Below are positions 35,971-48,100 of a stretch of 64,000 bases of DNA, one piece after another. Within the stretch, counting starts at the first letter, position 1, and every line of letters begins with the position of its first letter. Location of the stretch: NCBI RefSeq assembly GCF_023856365.1, contig NC_064548.1, forward strand, positions 14,863,642 through 14,927,641, written 5' to 3'. A model generated the notes under the pieces. That model was given only the letters and a program-made list of their open reading frames with translations. It had not been told where the DNA came from and ran no database searches. Position numbers and translations under genes: made by a program. This DNA is from Brienomyrus brachyistius. Its lineage: Eukaryota; Chordata; Actinopteri; Osteoglossiformes; Mormyridae.

Positions 35971-38269
35971 ATGTATTTTATGTTTACCTTCGTGAATTTC
36001 ATGTTTTCGCTCCCTTGGATTTCTCATGGTAAGTAATCTGTCCTTCAAAAATGTATGAGTAGTTCAAACGTCACTTTGGCAACGTCTGTGAAACATTTTG
36101 TGAATAAAAGGGTAAAATGGTCATTTAAAACTTTTTAATAGCATACAAAATTTTACTTGTATGATATAAAATTGTTGTGTTTATATTGTTACGGGGTAAA
36201 TTCATGGGCGCGGTGGCGGTGGTGTGTGTGTGTGTGTGGGGGGCTGTAGCTCTGACAATGTCGGCAGCTTGCGTCTCAACTGTAACTTTAAATGGAAAAC
36301 GGAAGACAGAGAAGTGCTGCAAAAACTGAAATTGCCTTAGAGCCCCTATGGTGTAACATTTACAGTTGGCAGCTGCCCTATTTAGAAACATCTTCCCCTG
36401 CATATGTGTACATTGTGAATTAACCTGCCTGCTCATATCAGTCATTTATTCAGCTACTGCACATGCTCATATGATTTTATATGATCATACTTTATGACGG
36501 TCTTTCCCACTTCTGCTTCAGGCTTGACAGAATTAGTGAGAACTCAGCAGGATGTGATGGCGTCCCTTGGGGAAGATGTTAATTTGACATGTGAGCTTAC
36601 ACAACAGAAAAATGTGAAACAAGTGACCTGGCAAAGAGTGTCGGAGCAGACAAGTGAAATCATGGCAACGTACAGTGAACGTTTTGGTGCGACTGTCAGT
36701 TGGCTCTTCCGAAAAAATGTCAATTTTTTAAAAATAGGGCTGCAGCATTGTTCCATAGTCATTAGGAGAGTCCAGTGGAGTGATGAGTCGTGCTACAAGT
36801 GTCTGTTTAATGTCTTTCCTGATGGAGCTATCAGTGGGAGGACCTGCCTCAAAATCTACGGTAAAGTCACACTTATCTGCACATTCAAAAAAAGACACCA
36901 GTAATTTTCTTGTTATTTCTAAAATTGAAATGGAAACAGGCAACATTTTGAGTTGTTAAACAACAAATAACAAGACTCTTCTGCTCTTTCAGAACTGCAC
37001 AAGCCTATATTTGTAGTGAAACCTGTCAGTGGTGAGAGTAAATTATTGCTTACCTGCTCTGCCACTGGAAAGCCGGCACCAGAGTTGTCCTGGGATATTG
37101 AAGATACTGCTCCGGAACATTCCACAACATATTGTACCGATAATCAAAATGGAACTATAACCGTTACTAAAACTGCTACAGTTCAAATAACCCCGACACT
37201 TCTTGCAAATACAACGCAAATCAAATGTGCAGCACAGCAAGAATTTGGAGAACAGAAGGAAAACTTCATAACAATCCCAAACGGTTAGACAACTGTTGAC
37301 CTTTTGAATGAATGCCTCATGTATCATCCTTATGGCTATAATGTAACACTTTATTTTTTTTGTTTAAGATGAAATGCTATCAAATAAAGCACGTGCAGAC
37401 ATCTGGCCTGTGGTCCCTCGTAAGCACAGTCGTATCATATCCTTAATGCTGGATGACAATTGTGTATTTTTTGCTGGGTGGCATGGTGGTGCAGTCGTTA
37501 ATGCTGCTGTCTTACAACAAGAAGGTTCTGGGTTCAATCCACGGTTCTTTCTGTGTAGTGTTTGCATGCTCTCCCTGTGGTCCTCTGAATTATTGCCAGG
37601 GGCTCTGGTTTCTTTCTACAGTCCTAAAGCATGCTGGGCAGGTTGTTCCTGGGTTGGACTCTGGGCCCCCCCCTGCAACCCTGGTAGGGATTAAGCAGTT
37701 ATGATAATGGATGTATATTTTGACATGGTTTTTATACTTGGCCATATTTCTCCTCAGTTGTCCTTGTAATCCTTTGTGTGATGGGATTCGGTTTCTACAG
37801 GTATCTACACAGGAAAATACACAACAGGTAGATATGAACAGGTCTTTAGTATCGTCTATAGTTCTGGAGATGTCAGAGATAATTCCTGTTACCTATGTCT
37901 GGCTTAAACGAGTATACTGTATAATTGAATCATTTCAAGAGAATTGTCACATTTTCAGTGTAATACATGTTATCACCTGTACATTTATAGGCTTGCTTTT
38001 CTAATGTCTTGTTTTCTTTGCAGGAAACAAAATGCTTCTTGTGGGTCAACATTGCAAGCGCAGAAGTATGTTCCATTGCTTGGGATTACAGAACATCGGC
38101 TGCAAACCGTTTACTCAGGATTTTGCATGTTCATATTCATTTATCATTCTCAAACTATTAATAACATAGATGGACAGTGTGTCATCTATCTTCTTCACTT
38201 AGCAGCTCAGGAAAGTCTTCTCCATTAAGTGAAGACTGTGAGCTGTTTGGCTACACTAATTGTTCTTAA
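35971..38269 (+). CDS. L2: CD200-like membrane glycoprotein, short-tail form
   Basis: Exons 35971-36028, 36522-36860, 36993-37283, 37369-37419, 37758-37827, 38024-38065 and 38203-38269 join in phases 1, 1, 1, 1, 2 and 2 to 305 residues. The leader starts MYFMFTFVNFMFSL. The V exon (LTCELTQQ, VTWQRVSEQTSEIM, ESCYKCLFN, GRTCLK) and C exon (LTCSATGKPAP, LSWD, IKCAAQ) are CD200-type and close to L1 and L3. The membrane exon reads VLVILCVMGFGF and ends HRKIHNR. The last two exons encode KQNASCGSTLQAQ and a terminal piece ending ELFGYTNCS. The membrane exon has a second in-phase donor at 37800/37801 that would remove nine basic residues. A long form would skip 38024-38269 and join the microexons at 38955-44348. 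The third intron-stalk region holds a SINE at 37473. Confidence 0.82.
37473..37710 (+). mobile_element. Old SINE copy in an L2 intron
   Basis: The head GGCATGGTGGTGCAGTCGTT and box B-like GGTTCAATCC place it in the same tRNA-derived family, but it is much more diverged and lacks a clean (GGAT)n tail. Confidence 0.6.
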
Positions 38270-38954
38270 GTAACCTACTGTAATATGCAAAAATTTTGCT
38301 GTATTAAATAAGCGGATGCTTTTCAATATGATATGGTTCAATCAACATTAAATGCAAAGCAATGATAGTATCTTATATTCTTAATGTAAACCGTATGTTT
38401 TTCCACCATTCAGGCTCTTTAATTCTATAAAAATACAAAAGCAATCGGTTAACTTTTTCCACAGTTATTAATGGATATAAGGAAATGTTTCAAAATATAT
38501 ACAGACAATCCAATTATGCAAATTAAACAGTTATCAAGTTGAAGTTTCCTTTAGACCTTTTCTTTATTCAGAATAACTTAAACAATTACCTTTATTTATA
38601 GTATGTAACTTAGAGCTGATTTCCTCTATTCTGTTTATTACAGTATACAGTACACTACTGTATAAGCATTTAGAAATATACTAAAAATGTTATAAATGGT
38701 GCAGGGGTGACATTAAAACACTATCTAAAGATGGTTGAGACAAACCCACTATCAGTACAGTGTGCTTGAAATATCGTTAAGGGGCGGCTCCTCGCTTATT
38801 GACTAAATCGCTCAATGACCTAGTTGTGGGAACGGAACTCGGTCGTTAAGTGTGGAGTGTCTGTATTGGTTTAACACTTTCAGCATTTCTTTGTAATGAA
38901 TAGTCAAATATCATCGGAAAGATGTAATATGATGATTTATGAATTCCTTTTCAG

Positions 38955-41900
38955 CGCACCAGATTCTTGTCAGGATCAAGTTGGGTGAGGCCTTATTATT
39001 TTCTGCAAATCATGCTTAAATACACAAACTGCACTGAAGTGACCTTTAAGGAAATGAAATTTGAATTTAGCGGATATATAGAATATTTTCATGGGAGTGG
39101 TGATGGAGATTACAAAACAAGTACAGGACACTGACAATGACATTCTGACTAGAAAAAAATAGGGGTGTCAGTGCTTGTAAAGGACTAGCAAATGATTTGA
39201 GATCTGGGTGTGTGTTCTGTGGTACATCATTAATAATAAAGTACAGGTAAAGTCAATAAAAGTGCCTGTCACATGACTACACCCAGCTACGCAACATCCA
39301 TGCCTCCCTCATGTCTTAGGTTTCATTTAATATTCCAGTACATGTGTGTTATTACCTTTCAGATTGCTTGATGGAGCTTTAGTAAGGAGAAGTCAATCAC
39401 GGTAAGTCTTCATTTTTTCCATAATTGTTATCGCACTTTTAAATAATTGTGAGTGTAGATGTGTGTGTATATGTGTGTGAAATGTCCCCATAATGTGATA
39501 AAAACCTGTTATTTTGCTGACATGTGGACTGTGTTCCTCAGTCCCTACAAGGGGAAACTCAATTTTATAAAAATCTGTGACTGTAATCAAAAACTTAAAA
39601 ATGTCAAGTCTTCTTTACTTAAGGTTAGGGCTTGGTAGGGGATAAGGTTGTCATTGCTGGGATTAGGGTTTTTCCCATAAAAATGACTGAATGGTCCTCA
39701 CAAACGTGTGTGTGTGAGTGTGTGTTTTTTTTGTTGTCAATTTTGTGTGGTAAGAGACAACAGCGACAGCACAGTACTAATGACTCTCTATCTACATTGT
39801 TTTCAGGTCTTTTTCTATGCAAATCACGTAAGGCTTTAATTTGAAATCATCTGTGAAAATGTCCTTTTATAAAAGCCTTTGCTGTTTTCCATACTTTAGA
39901 GCTTATGGACATTGAAAGTTAAGTTTATATCGTTTGAGGTCAGAAATCTAGGAATGATAATTTCATTGCAGTTAAAATTTTCAATTTATTTATATTTTTA
40001 TGTAGTGTACAGCTTGTGATACTTTGTTAAACAAAACTATTAAATGTAACTCTTAAGGTGACACACATTTGAGAATTAGAGAGTGTCAAGGACTCAAGGC
40101 TTATTTGTCACAGACAAGATATACAGTCCAACTATGGCCTGCATTGAAATGCAAGGTGGTCAGCTCTGATATATTAAGAACTAGTGAAAAGCAATAAGAC
40201 CTAATGTACCAGTAAATAAATGTATAACAAATAAGGAACAGTAACGGAAAACTAGGTATGTGCAACGTTGCTCCATTAAAGTGCATGGTGCATGAAAAAG
40301 GAGCAAATCTTTAATTGCAGCTGTTAAGCAGGTTGATGCTTTGAAGGTAGAAGCTCCTTCCAAGGCTCTTGGGTCTCAGTGAGAGACACCAGAAGCACTT
40401 TCCATACCTCAGCCTGGTAAAGTAGTAGGAGGTAGTTGTTTGGAGGCTTCTGTCCCTGCTGATTTTGGCAGCTCGGCTAATGCGTCGCCTGAGGCATGTA
40501 TCCTGTAGGGGGGGGGGGGGGGGGCTCAGCCTTGCTGTACCTCCCTCTGCAGAGCTTTGCTGTCCAGGGCAGAGCAGTTACCAAACCAGGCTGTGATGCT
40601 GGTGGTGAGGATACATTTTGACACGGAAGAGTAGAGGGCTTTGAGAATGGCTAGAGAGAATGGCCTGGAACCTTCATAGCTGCCTAAGATGGTACAGCCA
40701 ATGCCTGGCTGTAGATTTCTGAGTCTGTGCATGATTAGACCAGGTGAGGTCCTCAGAGACCTAGACCAGATATATGCCAGATATCTAAATGTATTCCCCA
40801 CTCAACTGGGACCCCATTGATGTTCAGAGGGTTGTGTGCATTGAACTGCTTATGCCTAAAGTCCACCATGATCTCTTTAGTATTAGAGGTGTTGAGTGAG
40901 AGTGAGAGATTGTCTACCTCATCCAGGTAGGCCTTCCTGTAGTTATTGAAGATCAGGCCAATTACTACTGTGTCACCTACAAGTTTGATTATTTAAGCTA
41001 TGTTTGGCCACACGGTCATGCACGCACAAAGAGTACAGCAGCAGGCTCAGAACACAACCTTGTAGGGCACCAGTATTGAGGGTGATGGGAGCCAAAGCGA
41101 TCCCACCTCTACTACCTGAGGTCCGCCTATGAGAACTTCTAGGAACCAATCACAAATGAGTGCTTTCAGACCCACGTTCTACCCTATTCTAATTTCACTT
41201 TTGTCTGCTTGGCTAAAGAATGCAGTCAGTTCCTGGATTTCTCCAACTTGAGAAACTGGGGATAGATATTATAAAACAATTTGGGAGGAGCAAGTACAAG
41301 ACGCGCATTCAGATGTCTAGACTAGGAAGACAGTGGGGGGTGTCAGTGCTTGGAAAGTGCTAGAAGATCATGTGGGGTCAAACATCGGGGTCTGGGTGCG
41401 TGTTGTAACGTGGAAATACAACCTAGTTACATATGATTAATAATGACGTGCAGCTGAAGTTAAGGAAAAGTGTTTTTCAATTGACTGCCCTTATCCAGTC
41501 TTAGGTCTCGTTTCATATTCCAAACTACGTTTCATTACCTTTCAGATTGCCGGATGGTTCTTCAGTAAAGAAAAGGCAAGGACGGTATGCCTTTTTTTTC
41601 CCCACAATTGTCATTCGTTGAAAGGTCTTGAAGATGGTGTGGAGTCAGGCATCAGGGTCTGGGTGTGTGTTCTTATAAGGAGATAGAGCAGAACCCAGTT
41701 TTATATGATTAATTATAATGGGCAGCAGAAGTCAATGAAAGTTTTTGTCGCCTGACTTCACCCAGCTATGTAAGATCCATGCCACTGTCATGCAGCCTTA
41801 GGTATCATTTGATATTGTAATATGTGCATTTTATTACCTTTCAGATTCAAGGATGGTTCTAAAGTAAAAAGAAGACACACACTGTATGTTTTTTTTCTCA

Positions 41901-44348
41901 CAATAGTTATTGTCAAAATTTATAGAATTTATATAAAAGTGCATGTGTTTATTAAGTCTATTGCAAACCGATTGTTTTCTTTAAAATTAAAAAATATTTA
42001 CCCACTTAAATATGTCTAAAAATAAGAGTGATGCCACAATGGCGAGTGAAAAAAAGGAAAGTGATTAGACATTAAACTTGACAATATTTAAATGTGGTCA
42101 GAGTAAAAGTAACATTAGAAGAGAGCTTTAACGAGTCAACAGTACGGACCATTCCCTACAAGAGAATGTTATGTAAGAGTATTATATACCCATAGGTTAT
42201 GTATGCTTCATTATATTGAAATCAATCAATAGTGAAGCAGTTGTCATTTTTATGATTGATTAAATTTGATTAACGTGGCTTCGATTAACCTGGTGACATC
42301 TGGGGATTGATTAATTGCGTTAATCAAGAGAAGCCTATATACACTGTCATAGGTACAGCACAGTACTAATGCTCTTTATAAATATTCTTTCTTTTCAGCC
42401 TACCTAGTCCTACTCAAAACACGTAAGGCTTTAACTTGAAATGCTTTCTTTGAAGACGCCCTTCTTAAACGAAGTGACATCATTTAGTTTTGTGAAAATT
42501 TTGCATTCATTGTTTTCCATATTTTAGAACTTCTGACATTCCAGACAATGAAAGGTAAGTACTTATTTCTTGTTGTCGGGCCAAAAAGCATCCAATTGCA
42601 AATTAATTTGAGTTCTGTGAACGCTTTTAGATATTTGCATTCAAAATGACTTATGAAATGTTTGTGGTGTAAGCATATATTGGACTTTATTATTTGTAAC
42701 CCACAGAAAACAATCCACAAATATGTACCATGATCCACAAATATATCACTCTCCACAAATATGTATTTTTATTTGTGCTGTGTAAAATCATATCCACAAA
42801 AATACAGAGCAATTTGTACAAGTGAAATGGGTATTGCATATTTGTGGAGCATGTCACATTTGGGCCTTTGCTCCTATTTGTGGATTTTTGTCCACCAGCT
42901 GAAAAAATCCACATGTGAGGTGAAGTTAACCAGCAGGGGGGCGTGGCGCACATGAGGGCTGGACGCGCAGTCATGACACTCCATCACAATGCTGCGTGAA
43001 CCACGCAGGCAACGTAATTTTTGAACTGCTGTAGGTGAAGTGCATCTGTGCGATTCGCGAGTTGCACATACTCCATCGTGCTGATACTGAATGCTGTAGC
43101 ACTCTCACAAACACATACGCACACAAAAGACGCTATTAATAACACATTTGAATTATGAATGCACTTGACCCACAGACATTTTCAACTGCTAATGTTTTTT
43201 TTTATTATTATTATTCAGGTCAATAGTTAGCTTCAAATTTTATTTTTTGCTGTAAAAAAATGATCAAGGTCCAGACCTCGGTGACCTCATAGCTGGCTAT
43301 GGCCCTGATCTTAACCCTTGACCATTTATGAATTCTGTTTCAGCTCACAAGATTTTCCAGTGCAAGAAAGGTAAGGCTTTATCTTCATGTTTCCTGTAAA
43401 TCATGCCTGATTACATGAATAGCACTCAAGTGACCTCTCTGAAGGTGATATTTGACAGTATGAAATTTAGGTGTGTGGAATATTTTCACGGGAGTGCAGA
43501 TAGATATTACAAAACAATTTGGGAGGAACAAGTACAAGACGCCTATTCAGATGTTCTTATAAGGAGATAGAACAGAACCCAGTTTAATATGACTAATTAT
43601 AATGTGCAGCCAAAGTCAATGAAAAGTGCTTGTCAACCGACTGTACCCTGCTGTGTAACATCCATGTCACCCTCATCCAGTCTTAGGTCTAATATTCAAA
43701 TATATCTATTTTATTGCCTTTCAGACCAAAGAGGAGACACACAATGTATGTTTTTCCCCACACAATCATCATTGTTCCTTTAATTTGATATATTTTCCAT
43801 TAATACATTCAATATAAATTATCTTTTGTACAGTACAGTATTAATACTCATAAATATTCTTACTTTTCAGCGGACCTTCTCTTACTCAAAACACGTAAGG
43901 CTTTAACTTGAAATGTTTCCTTTAAATATGCCTTTTTTTAAATCAAAGTGGTATCATTAAAAGTTTTGTGTTTTGTGTAATTTTGCATTTGTTGTTTTAC
44001 ATGTTTTAGAAATTTTGAAGGAGAAAAGGTAAGTCCAACTTCATTGTTACAAGAATGACAAATTTAGTTTGGCCTCTGTATGGCACATATTGTTTTGAAT
44101 GTATAAGACTTTAAATTAATTGGTAATGCATAAAAATCACATCTGTTTTATGGATGATAATGACAATACTGCATGGTGTTATATTGGGGATTGATCACTA
44201 TGATATCAGTATATTTGTCATTTAATAATTATGTGCATATATTAATTTAGCCTCCTTACCTTTCCTTCCTTTTAAGATTCTTAATGCACTTTTTTATGGC
44301 AGCAATGAAAGCAGAGATCACGTCAACGACAAAACACAAAAACTTTAA
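38955..44348 (+). CDS. Array of in-phase tail microexons downstream of L2
   Basis: Twelve exon-like segments have AG acceptors and GT donors: 38955-38984 (APDSCQDQVG), 39363-39401 (LLDGALVRRSQS), 39807-39827 (SFSMQI), 41546-41584 (LPDGSSVKKRQG), 41845-41883 (FKDGSKVKRRHT), 42399-42422 (LPSPTQN), 42528-42554 (TSDIPDNE), 43344-43370 (SQDFPVQE), 43725-43745 (PKRRHT), 43871-43894 (GPSLTQN), 44010-44028 (NFEGEK) and terminal 44277-44348 (starts ILNALFYGS, stop 44346). All but the last two enter and leave in phase 2; 44010-44028 leaves in phase 0, which is the only phase giving a short closed frame in the terminal exon. Joined to the L2 membrane exon they give 396 residues. They fall into families also found in the L3 array. 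A further copy at 39900-39918 has lost its donor and carries a stop. Use in transcripts is inference. Confidence 0.55.
40085..41180 (-). mobile_element. LINE fragment inside the L2 tail array
   Basis: Minus-strand frames contain GALQGCVLSLLLYSLCVHD at about 41010-41070 (the reverse-transcriptase block CVLSPLLYSL) and ITAWFGNCSALDSKALQR at about 40540-40600, the usual C-terminal block. A poly-G run lies at 40507-40524. It separates the 39807 and 41546 microexons. Confidence 0.8.
42680..42975. repeat. Unclassified repeat rich in CCACAAATAT
   Basis: The word CCACAAATAT and near forms occur five or more times between 42713 and 42900, on both strands. No gene is seen. Confidence 0.5.
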
Positions 44349-45076
44349 CTACATAAAATCATCAAGACAATTTTTTTTAATGTGTTGTGTTCTCTTATTG
44401 TGTTGCGGTATCGTGCCTCTGACACCGATATCTAAGGTAGCTGATTAGTGTCGACGCACTACAAATTCAGAAAAGTTACCGACGTGTAGGTTTTAGATTT
44501 AAAAGATCTTCACCCTATGTTTTGAGAGCAGTGTCATAAACGGACATTTGAGTAAATCGCTTTTGTCGTGGCCGCTTTATTTAACCCATGCAACAGATAT
44601 AGCCATACATTGATTTTTGTTTTTATTTTCAGATGTTTGGAATACATAAAATATCTATACTGAATAGTATAGATATAGTATAGTAATAGTATTTTTTGCA
44701 AAGTTACTGGCCTACGCAATGAATATTGATGAGATCGGTGTCACCACCCCAATAAGAGTTTGCATACCCCAATAAGAGTTTGCATACCGTCAATGCTCCA
44801 TCAGTCTGGAATGTCATTGTCACTGCGTCTGATGTAAATGTATTAATATTATCATTATAGGAAGCATACCCATAAATTGAGAAATTAGTGAGAATAAAAA
44901 TGCTGCTGTGGTCTCGATTTTTTTCCAGAGCTATGTATTGTTTTGTATTATTAAGAATATGAATTTATTGTTTTGTATTATTCAAATAATATAATGTGAT
45001 TGCACTTTTTTCCATCACCATTTAATACATTGCATGTTATAACGACATATATACTAAAGCACGCTTCACTTAAATT
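44349..45076. other. Intergenic between L2 array and L3
   Basis: It holds a short direct repeat (CCCAATAAGAGTTTGCATAC twice near 44748-44787) and AT-rich sequence. No gene is seen. Confidence 0.45.
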
Positions 45077-45104
45077 GGTTTCACTTTCGACTCCTATAAC
45101 CAAT
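45077..45104 (+). promoter_or_regulatory. L3 proximal promoter: ISRE and CCAAT box
   Basis: GGTTTCACTTTCGA at 45077-45090 reads TCGAAAGTGAAACC on the minus strand and fits the interferon-stimulated response element. CCAAT at 45100-45104 ends 92 bp before the start codon at 45197. Both sites align with those upstream of L2. Confidence 0.5.
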
Positions 45105-45196
45105 AGGAACGATTGTAACATTTAAACTTCGCGCGGAAACGAAACAGTGGTCCATGCATTTTGTAATCCGTGATTAATCATTTAAAATAACGAATA

Positions 45197-48100
45197 ATGG
45201 ATTTTATGAATGCTTCATCCATTTTCGGGTTTTTACTCCTCATGATTTCTCTTCGCGGTAAGTAATCGGTGACTTTAAAATTTATCAGTAATTTAAAATT
45301 CTTAATACCGTTTAACACCCGTCTACCTTGCGCAAGAATGAGCTCGTATGGTTTTATGTATTCACGTTTTCTTTTTAGGTTCCGCAGAATTAGTGAGAAC
45401 AGAGCACCTTGTGAAGGCTTATTTTGGTGCAGATGTTAACTTGAAATGTGAGCTTACAAAATACAAGAATGTGAAACAAGTTACCTGGCAGAGAGTGTCG
45501 GAGCCGACGAGCGAAAACATGGCAACGTACAGTGAACGTTTTGGTTCGAAAATCACCGAGTCCTTCAGAAAAAATGTCAGTTTCGTGGAAACGGGGCTGC
45601 AACAGTGTTCTATTGTCATTAAGGGAGTCCAGTGGAGTGATGAATTGTGCTACGATTGTCTGTTTAATGTCTTTCCTGATGGAGCTATCAGTGGGAGGAC
45701 CTGCCTCAAAATCTACGGTAAAGTCACTTTGATTTATAATATCAAAATGATCAAAAAGGGGGCGGCATGGTGGTGCAGTAGTTAGCACTGTTGCCTCACA
45801 CCTCTGGGACCCAGGTTCGAGTCTCCGCCTGGGTCACATGTGTGTGGAGTTTGCATGTTCTCCCCATGTCGTCGTGGGGTTTTCTCCAGGTACTCCGGTT
45901 TCCCCCCACAAAAACATACTGAGGCTAATTGGAGTTATTAAATTGCCCATAGGTGTGCATGTGTGAGTGAATGGTGTGTGAGTGTGCCCTGCAATGGGCT
46001 GGCCCCCCGTCCTGGGTTGTTCCCTGCCTCATGCCCATTGCCTCCGGGATAGGCTCCGGACCCCCCGCGACCCAGTAGGATAAGCGGTTTGGAAAACGGA
46101 TGGATGGAAAATGATCAAAAAGAATACCGAATTACCCAGTAATTTTCCCATTCTTTTTCAGTTTGATTTGCACACTTCTGAAAAGTGATGAAACGCTGAC
46201 GCAAGCGAGATAACTGTCTTTCTGCTCTTTCAGAAATTCACAATCCTGTATTTAAAATAAAACCCGTCAGTGGTGAGGGGATATTATACCTTTCCTGCTC
46301 TGTCACTGGAAAACCTGCACCAGAGTTATTCTGGAATATTGACGATACTACGCTACAAAATTCTACAACATTCTACACGAAAAATCCTAATGGAACTATA
46401 ACCGTTACTAAAACTGCTACAGTTCAAATAACCCCCACACTTCTTGCAAATACAACGGAAATCAAATGTGCAGCAAAGCAAGAATTTGGAAAACAGAAGG
46501 AATCTTTCGCTACAATCCCAAATGGTGAGACAGCTGATCACCTTATAATACATAATTAATTTTACTAATTAATCCATAATTAACCTTATGGATACACTGT
46601 AACATTTTTTTTCTTTTTTTTTGGAAGACATGCCATCAGACACAAAACAAACAGACTTGTACGCTGTCCTTGGTAAGCATAGTCAGTCTTCATACTTCAT
46701 GATGTATGGTAATTGTGTATTTCTCACACATGTATTTGTCATTTGGCTTTTATATGTGGTTGTATTTGGTTTTTTATACTTGATTGTATATTTTCTCATC
46801 TGCAGTCATTGGAGGCCTTTGTCTTTGCGGAGGCCTTTGTATTTGTGGAGGCCTTTGTATTCGTGGAGGCCTTTATGCTTTTTTGAAACTCTCTCTAAGG
46901 AAGGAAAACAAGCACAGCAGGTAAACATGAACCAACAGCTGTTTTTTTTATTGTCTATAGAGCCAAACATGTCAGGATGAATTCCTCTTTAGTGTTTTCC
47001 CTAGGTTAGTGGTTCTTAAACTCGGTCCTCGTGACCCAAGCTGTAAACCTAGGGCAGGGATAGCTGGAAAACAGGCAGGGCAGTGGGGCCTGAGGACTGA
47101 GTTTGATAATCACTGCCCTAGGTTTACAGCTTTTTTTTTTTTTGGGGGGGGGGGGGCAGACTGACACCAACTGGATTTATGGTGTTCGTGTGTTTCTTTT
47201 AATGACAGCAGTCAATATAACAGTTCAACAAATACATTTCTTTTTATGACAATTATCCACACAGTGTGCAGGTAGAACATTTCTAGAGCCTCTTATATGG
47301 GAAGTCAGAAACGTCTGGCCCATTTATTGAGATCCGCATGCAGGCTGCAAGATGGTCTCCTTGCAGCCTATTGCAGATGTTTGTCTCGACCTGCAAATAC
47401 ATTAACTGTTAGGCTTTAAAAGTGATAGCTGATAGCTTAAAATAGTGATAGTTTAAAGTAGAAAATCCCATTGTGAAACATATTTATTACCCTGTTCATT
47501 TTTGTCTGCTTTTCAGGTGGTTGATGCAACATATTTCCCAACGCGCGCTCTGTCCGCTGTTGGGAGTGTGTTCACCTGTGTGTGCGCGCATGTATCTGTG
47601 CATATTAAAGTGGAACTCTGCCACGTGTGATACAGAGAGCAGAGGGGAATTGTAAACGCGCGACCATGTAGAGACAAAAATGACAAGCTGTTGCGTATAA
47701 CATGAGTCTATTTAGCTTGTTTAATAAAAGGACAATATATATATATATATAAATGACTTCTGTTGTGATCTGGCGCTATATAGAAAATAAAATTAACTTG
47801 ACCTTCAAGGGGGGGCGGGACACCACCCTATTATAATGATAGGGGAAACACTGCTCTTACCTTTGTCTGTTTAAAAATGGGTGCACTCTACATTTAATTC
47901 AGTACCTTCGAGAGTGTGGTTATTTTTTTCAGTCTAACATTTATGTTACAACCTTTTCCCCTATATTTGTATTTCTGGGGGAAAATAATGTCTTCTTCAG
48001 TAAGGAAAGCACAATATGTCCTAATTTTTTTACAGTTCTCATGTGTAACTCATGTAGTTGTTTAACAGTGACATCATTCAGCCAGTGACAAGGTTTAACC

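Noticed and set aside
45759..45840. tRNA gene, because of box A and box B-like sequence
   Set aside because: It is the head of a SINE with target duplications and no cloverleaf with a proper acceptor stem.
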